NCBI GenBank assembly: GCA_963789495.1
Contig: CAWBLP010000031.1
Coordinates: 1 to 64,000 of the forward strand
Source of the DNA: CAWBLP01 sp963789495
GTDB taxonomy: Bacteria > Pseudomonadota > Alphaproteobacteria > Acetobacterales > Acetobacteraceae
Direction: 5' to 3'
DNA length: 64,000 bases
A program made the translations under genes and the position numbers. Position 1 is the first letter of the stretch. Each line of letters begins with the position of its first letter. Below, one piece after another: positions 57,561 through 64,000 of the stretch. The notes below the pieces were generated by a model, which saw only the letters and a list, made by a program, of their open reading frames with translations, was not told the origin of the DNA and did no database searches.

Positions 57561-60386
57561 ATGCGCGCCACACTTGCCGTCGTGTTGGACGCGACCCCAG
57601 ACCCGACCGGCCCGCTGGCCCAGGATCTGCTGGAGCTGACCGAGCGCGTGCGGGCGCGGGCGGATGAGGACCCGTTCGGCAATCCGGTCCTGTTGGTGGC
57701 ACTCGCGATCAGCCGGCGCATGGCGACCGGCGAGCTCAGCCACGCCGCCATCGCGCGGCTGATCGACCATCTCCGCGACGCCGCCTTCGCCGACCGCGCG
57801 CAGCGCATCGCCGCCTATGTCGGCGGCACCGACGTCGCAGCCAATCGGGCCGTGCTCGACCATCTGGCGCAGCGTCTGCTGCGTCCGGACCCGAAGGACA
57901 GCCCGGTGCGCTGGGCGGAGTATCGCGCCCTGGTGGAGCGCAGCCGCTTCGCCGCCGTGTTCACCGCGCATCCGACGTTTTCCCTGCCCGCCCCGGTGGG
58001 CCACGCCCTGGCGGAGCTGGCCAGCGGCCGGCCCGCGGATGTTTCCGGTTCGCAACGCCCGCCGCCGATCACCCTGCCGGAGGAATTCGACCAGGCAGCA
58101 CTGGCGATCGCCAACGGGCGGGATGCGGTGGACCAGTTCAATGCCGCCTTGCTGGCGGTCGCCCGTGAGACCTGGCCGGACCGCTGGACCGAGCTGAACC
58201 CCCGGCCGGTCATACTCACAAGCTGGGTCGGCTACGACACCGATGGTCGGACCGACATCGGCTGGTGGGACACGCTGCGGCTGCGCCTGGACATGAAGCG
58301 GCGGCAACTGGTGCGGTTGCACGCCCAGGTCACGGCGCAAAACGGCGTCGGAACCGCTGGTGCAGCGCATCCAGGCTGCGCTGGAGGCCGTTCGCACGCA
58401 GCTCGAACTCTGCCCGGATGCCGCGGACCCGCCGCGCGTCGCAGCCTTCGCCCAGGCCCTGGTCGGCCAGCGCGACACCGCGCTCACCTCCCCCGCGCCG
58501 CTGCTGCCGCTGTTCGAGCAGGCGCTGGCGGAGGCGCCGGATGACGATACCCGCGCCGCGCTGTGCACCGCGCGGGCCGGGCTGGTGTCACATGGGCTGG
58601 CGCTCGCCCATACCCACACCCGCCTCAACGCCGCGCAGATCCACAACGCGGTGCGCCAGCGCCTCGGCATCACCGACGCGCCCGGAGGAGCCGGCGCATC
58701 GCCGCGCGCTGTTCGCCGCGATCAACGCCGCGCTGGACTCGGTAACGCCGGTCGCCGGTGGATTTCGGCGCGCTGCTGGCGGAGCAGGCCTCCGCCGTGA
58801 AGCTGATGATGACGGTCGCGCAGATCATCAAGCACGTCGACGGCTCGATGCCGGTGCGCTTCCTGATCGCCGAGACCGAGACCGGCTATACGCTGCTCGC
58901 CGCCTTGTGGCTGGCCCGCCTGTTCGGCGTCGAGCGGCAGATCGAGATCTCCCCGCTGTTCGAGACCGCGGAGGCGCTGGAGCAGGGCGCGACCGTGCTG
59001 GAGGAGGCGCTGCGCAGCCCGCACTACCGCGCCTACCTGAAGCAGACGGGACGGCTGGCGTTGCAGTTCGGCTACTCGGATTCCGGCCGCTATGTCGGCC
59101 AGCTCGCGGCCAGCTACCTGATCGAGCGGCTGCGGCTGAAGATCGGCCAGACCCTGGCGGCGCACGGCATTTCCGGGGTCGAGGTGATCCTGTTCGACAC
59201 CCACGGCGAAAGCATCGGCCGCGGCGCGCATCCCGGCTCGCTGGCGGACCGGCTGAAATACCTGTCGCCGACCGCGTCGCGCCAGGCGCTGAACCGGGCC
59301 GGATTGCAGGTGCGCGAGGAAGCGGCGTTCCAGGGCGGCGACGGCTACCTGCTGTTCGGCACCGCCGGAACTGGCGCTGGCGACGATCACCCGCATCGCG
59401 GAACAGACCTATCACCCCGCCGCCGGCCCGATCGAGGATCCGGTCTACGCCAATCCCGACTTCGCCGCGGATTTCTTCGCCACTGTCCGCACCGGCATGC
59501 AGGGGCTGGTGGAGGACGAAGGCTATGCCGCGCTGCTGGGTGCGTTCGGACCGGCGCTGCTGGACAAGACCGGCTCGCGCCCGGCCGCGCGGCAGGCCGA
59601 CGGCATGGTGCGCGCCGCCCGCATCCGCCACCCCCGCGAGCTCCGCGCCATCCCGAACAACGCGATCCTGCAGCAGCTCGGCTGGTGCGCCAACACGCTG
59701 CAAGGCATCGGCGCCGCCGCGTCCCGCCACCCGGAACTGTTCACCGATCTGCGACGAGAACAGCCGCCGCTTCCGCCGCGCCATGGATCTGGCGACCCAC
59801 GGCCTGGCCCATTCCGATATCGACGTGCTGCGCGCGGTGATCGCGACACTCGATCCGGGCACCTGGCTCGACCGCGCCGCGCATGCCCATGAGCCGAACG
59901 GACGCGCGGCACTGGTCTCGGTGGCGCGCGCGCTGGAGCGGCTGGATATCTGGGCCGCCGCCCAGTCGATGTTCCGCCGCGTGCATGCCGACCATCTGGC
60001 ACTGCGCGGCATCTGGCCGGACGCCCCGCGCATGGCGACGCGGGAGGTGCTGCTGCACGCCCTGCGGCTCGCGCTGATCCACCGGATCTGGCTGCTGGCG
60101 CACGGAGATTTCCGACTTCTCGCCGCGCCACGGCGTGACACGGCAGGTGCTGGAAGGGGCGATCCTGCGGCTGGAGATCGAGCCGGCGCTGGATATGCTG
60201 GCGCAGATCTTTCCCGCCGCACCCGACCAGGCGGTGGAATTCGACTACGCCGAACCTGCCGGGCCGCGCGGCACCACCGCCTATACCCGCGAGCACGCCG
60301 AAATCTTCGCCCCGATGCAGTCGCTGTTCCGCCTGGTGCGGGAGATCGCGACCGCGGTGACCCACGAGGTCGGCGCGTTCGGCTGA
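57561..60386 (+). pseudogene. ppc: PEP carboxylase-like gene with six +1 frameshifts
   Basis: Homology runs continuously across all three frames. The frame advances by one base at about 58344, 58683, 58766, 59372, 59747 and 60105. At most sites a single extra G or C explains it (for example GCGCCCGGAGGAG read as GCG-CCG-GAG-GAG). The total returns to the starting frame, and the final frame ends normally with GAFG and TGA. Readable blocks include VFTAHPTFSLPAPVGHALAE, QFGYSDSGRYVGQLAASY, THGESIGRGAHPGSLADR and ELRAIPNNAILQQLG. These follow PEP carboxylase order, but the catalytic HGRGG, EQGE and LTAHPTE motifs are altered, so it was a divergent member even before the shifts. It is either a recent pseudogene or a local sequence-error cluster. 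Confidence 0.8.
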
Positions 60387-60670
60387 TTCGGCAGGCCGTC
60401 GCCGAACCGCGGCAGGCCCGGGCCCCACTCGGATCTCGGCACCGAGAACTTGACACGCTGCCGAAGCGACAGTCGCCTGGTTTTGGTCATGTTTTGGAAC
60501 GACCGCCATGGGTGGATCTCGGACGTTCCAGTGCTATTTCGCGATCTTCGGATGGGTTCCTGATCACGCATCTCGATGGAATCGAGCATCTCCCGGAACG
60601 CTAATACGATCCGGCGAATGACGCGGTACCGAGTGACCGGTGCGGGACTCCAGATTGAATACGCCCTCGC

Positions 60671-62632
60671 TCAGGCCGCGCGCATGGCGGTGACGAATTC
60701 GCTCAGCTTTGTATGCAATTGCTCGGCTTCAGTGAAAAATTTGCTGGCGACCGTGAGCATATCATGCGCGCCGCGTCCGGTTTCGTTGGCGGTCTGTTTC
60801 ACCCCGTCGATGCTGGCGAACGCATGCTGTGTGTTGCCGGCTGCCTGGGACGCGCTGTTGGCGATTTCGGCCGTCGCGGCATGTTGCTGTTCGATCCCCG
60901 CGGCAACGACCCGCGCGACCTTATCAATCGCCAGGACCGCCGTCGTCACCTCAGCCAGCGCCGCGACCACTTCAGAAATGGCGGTTTGCATCATAGTGAT
61001 CTGGCCGCCGATCTGCGTCGTGGCCTGCGTCGTCTGATTGGCGAGCGCCTTGACCTCGCTAGCCACCACCGCGAATCCCTTTCCAGCGTCCCCGGCGCGG
61101 GCCGCCTCGATCGTCGCATTGAGTGCGAGCAGATTCGTCTGACCCGCGATTCCGTTGATCAATGCCACCACCTGCCCGATCTCGCCTGATGACTGGCTGA
61201 GGCCACGGGCGACACCATCCAGATGCTCCGTCGTGTTTCGTGCCGCGCGGGCCGCCTCGGCCGCCTCGGCGACGTTGCGCCCGATCTCGCCGATCGACAT
61301 CGAAAGCTGTTCCGCAGCCGCAGCCATGGCCTGCACCGAACCCGTCGCGTTTTCCGAGGCACCCGCCGCCAGGGACGCCTGATCATTGGTGGTCTCGGCG
61401 GTCCTCACCAATGCCGACGCATTGTCTCGCAGACGAGTTGCGCCGTTGTTCAGTTCGTCCCCGATCGCACCGACATCGACCGCCAACCTCTCCTGAGCGG
61501 TGACGACGTTCCAAACGAGCATCGGCCCGACATAATTGCCGTTTGGGTCGTATACCGCGGAAATCCGTTGATAAACGATCTCATGTCCAAGCCGAATGCT
61601 GCCGCGGTGCGGCAGGTTCCTCGGGTCTATCAGATAGGTACGGATCCTGCCCGGATCCTTGTGGAATATGTCGATGCTCTGACCAAGGATGGCGTCCGGC
61701 TCGCAAGGCAGCAACCCTTGACTCCCAAGTTGGCGCAGCAATGCCTTGGAGCCTTCATTCAGGTAGGTCATGACAAGATCCGGCATGCTGCATGCGATGA
61801 CATTGGTTGGCATCTGGTCAACCATCTGACGCAGCTCGAAATTGCGCAGCACGACCTCTCGGAGTTCGCGCAGGGCGGCGTTCGCCTTGCCGATCTCGTC
61901 GGAACTCTCTGTATGATTCAAGGAAATATCGGTCTCGCCGACCGCGAGCCTGTGCAGCGCGGAAGTGATCGCGGCAAACGCGCGCATGACACTGCGTGAT
62001 AGCGCGCCTGTCGCGATCATCAGCAATGTGGCGGCGACGGCGAAGGCCAGGACGGATTGAATGATCGCCGAACGGACCTCCACCTCGATATCATCGACGT
62101 AAACTCCGGTTCCGATGATCCATCCCCAGGGAGCGAACAATCCGCCATAGGACACTTTCCGGATAGCGACATCGCTTCCTGGCCGAGGCCACTCATACTC
62201 AAAAGCGCCAATGGTTTGGTTACGGGTGGCTTCGACGGCGCGGACGAACGGCGAGACGCCGTTCTGGTCCCTGATCGACGCGCCGTCGGTCCCTTCGAGC
62301 ACCGGCTTGATCGGGTGCATCACGACGCGTGCCGATCGATCGTTGATCCAAAAATAGTCGCTGCCGCCGGCGCCGTAGCGGAGCTTGCGGATCGTGGCGA
62401 TGGCAGCCTCCTGGGCGGCCTTATGGTCGAGATGTCCACTTTGCTCTTCGTCCGCGAAGTGGCGGACAATGCTGAGCGCGGTGGCGATTTGGTTCCGCGT
62501 CGCCTCGCGGCGCTGAGCCTGCATGTGCTGGTTCAGAGAAACGACCCCGAGGATGGCAATCGCGATCAGACCAATGAAGGCTACAACGCCGATCAGGTTG
62601 ATCCGCGCGCGTATCGACAGGCCGCTGAGCAT
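60671..62632 (-). CDS. Methyl-accepting chemotaxis protein with Cache and PAS-like domains
   Basis: This transmembrane chemoreceptor has about 653 residues. The ATG at 62632 (MLSGLSIRARINLIGVVAFI) has GAGG at good distance; an extra 10 codons upstream have no ribosome site. Helix 1 is at about 11-30. A single Cache periplasmic domain follows with FWINDRSARVVMHPIKPVL and GWIIGTGVYVDDIEVEVRS, then helix 2 (SVLAFAVAATLLMIATGAL) and a HAMP region. A cytosolic PAS-like domain has VDQMPTNVIACSMPDLVMTY. The signalling hairpin tip is GIAGQTNLLALNATIEAARA. Cache receptors of this type often detect small organic acids. No che genes are adjacent. Confidence 0.92.
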   Translation of the reverse strand: MLSGLSIRARINLIGVVAFIGLIAIAILGVVSLNQHMQAQRREATRNQIATALSIVRHFADEEQSGHLDHKAAQEAAIATIRKLRYGAGGSDYFWINDRSARVVMHPIKPVLEGTDGASIRDQNGVSPFVRAVEATRNQTIGAFEYEWPRPGSDVAIRKVSYGGLFAPWGWIIGTGVYVDDIEVEVRSAIIQSVLAFAVAATLLMIATGALSRSVMRAFAAITSALHRLAVGETDISLNHTESSDEIGKANAALRELREVVLRNFELRQMVDQMPTNVIACSMPDLVMTYLNEGSKALLRQLGSQGLLPCEPDAILGQSIDIFHKDPGRIRTYLIDPRNLPHRGSIRLGHEIVYQRISAVYDPNGNYVGPMLVWNVVTAQERLAVDVGAIGDELNNGATRLRDNASALVRTAETTNDQASLAAGASENATGSVQAMAAAAEQLSMSIGEIGRNVAEAAEAARAARNTTEHLDGVARGLSQSSGEIGQVVALINGIAGQTNLLALNATIEAARAGDAGKGFAVVASEVKALANQTTQATTQIGGQITMMQTAISEVVAALAEVTTAVLAIDKVARVVAAGIEQQHAATAEIANSASQAAGNTQHAFASIDGVKQTANETGRGAHDMLTVASKFFTEAEQLHTKLSEFVTAMRAA

Positions 62633-63145
62633 GGAGCAGGTCCTCGAGACAGATGAATGCAATTGTGACCGCCGCGACTGAAAAACCGGTTAACGGTGAT
62701 CGAACCCGGCCTGGTCCGCTTGGCGGTGCCGCGCATTCCTATGAAATCGTCGGGTGATTCCGGCGCACTCTCGGCCACCCTTTCGAATTCAGGTCGGCCG
62801 GCATGGCGTTTCCCCGTGGTCAGGTTGCACTGCTGGTCGTCCAGGCGTTTGGGGCAAGCCGTGGTCTGTTCCGCGGCTGGGGCCGCGTCGGATGTTCGCG
62901 ACGGAAGGTGGCCGGGCACAACCTGACCCCTGCTGTTATGCGCACGTTCAGCTGGCGCCGGCTGTCGGACCGCTTTGGGTCGACTGCGGCGGCCGGCCCA
63001 GGTGCCCATCCGGACGAACGGAGCGCCGCGGAGACCGCCTCGCCTCGCGACCCGTCAAATCCTCTGCCCGGGCTAGCCGCCGCCCCCGACTAGCCGCCGC
63101 CGCGACAACCCGACAAGATCGCGCCCAATACCCGGAGCAGATCGG
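62633..63145. other. Intergenic region between chemoreceptor and OYE-family gene
   Basis: No gene is called. The chemoreceptor promoter should lie near 62640-62720, where GGTTAAC occurs once (in AAACCGGTTAACGG). Frames across 62800-63090 are open but Arg/Ser/Pro-rich without family resemblance. A small direct repeat with CTAGCCGCCGCC is seen at about 63075-63105. Confidence 0.35.
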
Positions 63146-64000
63146 ATGCGCGCGACCGCCGAGTTCACCGCCCTGTTCACGCCGTTCGAACTGGCGGGCC
63201 GGCGGCTGCGTAGCCGGATCACCCACGCCTCCATGAGCCTGCTGGCCACGCCGGCCGGGCGGGTGACCGACCGCATGATCCAGTACCACGCCAATCGCGC
63301 CGCCGGCGGCGCGGCCATGACGGTGACCGAGCCGCTCGGCATGATGCAGCACCAGGCCGGCCTGCCGCGCGTGCAGGTCTGGCGGCGTGACGATGAGGAC
63401 GCGCTGAAACGCTTCGCCGCCGCGGTGGAAGATCAGGATTGCCGCCTGCTCGGCCAGATCCAGGACGCCGGCCGCGGCCGGCATTTTCCCGGCCGCAATC
63501 CCGAAGCGATCGGTGCCTCCGCGCTGCCCGACGACCTGTCCTGGACCGTGCCGCGCGCGCTGACCGCCGCCGACATCCGCCTGCTGATCGAGCAGACCGC
63601 GGACTCCGCTTCCCACCTGAAGGATTGCGGCTTTTCCGGCGTCGAAGTCTCCGCCGGACACGGCCACCTGTTCCACCAGTTCCTCTCGCCCTGGTCCAAT
63701 CGGCGGGACGACGAATTCGGCGGCGACTGGGACGGCCGGACACGCTTCATCGCCGAACTGGTGGTGGCGCTGCGCGCGGCGTGCGGCACGGACTTCATCA
63801 TCGGCCTGAAACTGCCGGGCGATGACGGCATCGCGGGCGGCGTCGGTCCGGCCGAGGCCGGCATCATCGGCGAGCGGCTCACCCGGCCGGGCAACGTCGA
63901 CTACGTCTGCTTCGCCGGCGGCGCCCACGCACGCACGCTGGAAATGCACACGCCGGACCGGTTCGGCCCGCCGATGCCGTACATGCATTTCATCAAGGAG
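63146..64000 (+). CDS. NADH:flavin oxidoreductase (old yellow enzyme family), C-terminus outside window
   Basis: This is the N-terminal 285 residues of an FMN TIM-barrel enzyme. The start MRATAEFTALFTPFELAGRR leads into RSRITHASMSLLATPAGRV, then QYHANRAAGGAAMTVTEPLG, the FMN/substrate-site His pair equivalent in GVEVSAGHGHLFHQFLSPWS, and NRRDDEFGGDWDGRTRFIAE. LSPxxNxRxDEYGGSxxxRxRF is the OYE/2,4-dienoyl-CoA reductase hallmark. Family members with a C-terminal FAD/Fe-S domain (dienoyl-CoA reductase, dimethylamine dehydrogenase types) are about 650 residues, so a larger protein may continue past the window edge. The start has GGAGC upstream. Confidence 0.87.
   Translation, partial: MRATAEFTALFTPFELAGRRLRSRITHASMSLLATPAGRVTDRMIQYHANRAAGGAAMTVTEPLGMMQHQAGLPRVQVWRRDDEDALKRFAAAVEDQDCRLLGQIQDAGRGRHFPGRNPEAIGASALPDDLSWTVPRALTAADIRLLIEQTADSASHLKDCGFSGVEVSAGHGHLFHQFLSPWSNRRDDEFGGDWDGRTRFIAELVVALRAACGTDFIIGLKLPGDDGIAGGVGPAEAGIIGERLTRPGNVDYVCFAGGAHARTLEMHTPDRFGPPMPYMHFIKE

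Noticed and set aside
1..64000. tRNA or rRNA genes
   Set aside because: No cloverleaf with a T-loop GGTTCRA consensus and acceptor pairing, and no rRNA-like conserved segments, were found on reading through the intergenic regions; a covariance search could still reveal one.

Overview
The window is high-GC DNA from an alphaproteobacterium, most likely of the Acetobacteraceae/Rhodospirillales. The evidence is the dusB-ntrB-ntrC-ntrY-ntrX cluster, an alphaproteobacterial pyruvate dehydrogenase locus whose E1-beta carries a lipoyl domain, and several small proteins of a kind I associate with that family. No rRNA, tRNA or CRISPR array was seen. Taxonomy is inferred from gene content only.

Layout. 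1-4.4 kb: surface-polysaccharide genes (partial membrane protein, O-antigen-ligase-like protein, glycosyltransferase). 4.5-9.96 kb: a large hybrid histidine kinase, msrP with an unusual membrane partner, and D-cysteine desulfhydrase. 10-15 kb: an accessory stretch with an IS3 remnant, a TPR protein, a YgjV-like membrane protein, a complete IS5-type element and a lower-GC patch. 15-19.7 kb: MetE-like methyltransferase, an incomplete amino-acid ABC transporter and a PEP mutase/isocitrate lyase-family enzyme. 19.8-27.3 kb: dusB and the NtrBC/NtrYX nitrogen regulators. 27.4-28.7 kb: an IS110-family element. 28.8-32.2 kb: a translationally coupled gluconate-utilisation operon and a TauD-type dioxygenase. 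32.3-33.6 kb: a second complete DDE insertion sequence with long target duplications. 33.9-38.5 kb: Lhr-type helicase, PdeM nuclease and photolyase. 38.6-41.6 kb: phosphoesterase, SixA and CYTH-CHAD protein. 42.5-51.5 kb: pdhABC, GNAT, lpdA, lipA and coq10-like genes, interrupted by a GIY-YIG gene between inverted REPs and by a toxin-antitoxin pair. 51.6-57.4 kb: threonine-aldolase-like enzyme, EF-hand protein, and a TetR-controlled EmrAB-type efflux pump. 57.6-60.4 kb: a PEP-carboxylase-like gene broken by six +1 shifts. 60.7-64 kb: a chemoreceptor and a partial old-yellow-enzyme gene.

The most striking system joins two parts. First, a family of about 200-300 bp intergenic elements, each a series of six or seven GC-rich hairpins between imperfect terminal inverted repeats, occurs six times (around 16.4, 18.7, 27.3/28.7, 33.75, 39.4 and 52.7 kb). 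Second, the IS110-family element sits exactly inside one copy. The 183-nt leader before its recombinase gene can be folded as a bridge RNA whose target loop matches both sides of the insertion site in that repeat and whose donor loop matches the element's own ends. The element therefore appears programmed to insert into the host's own repeat family.
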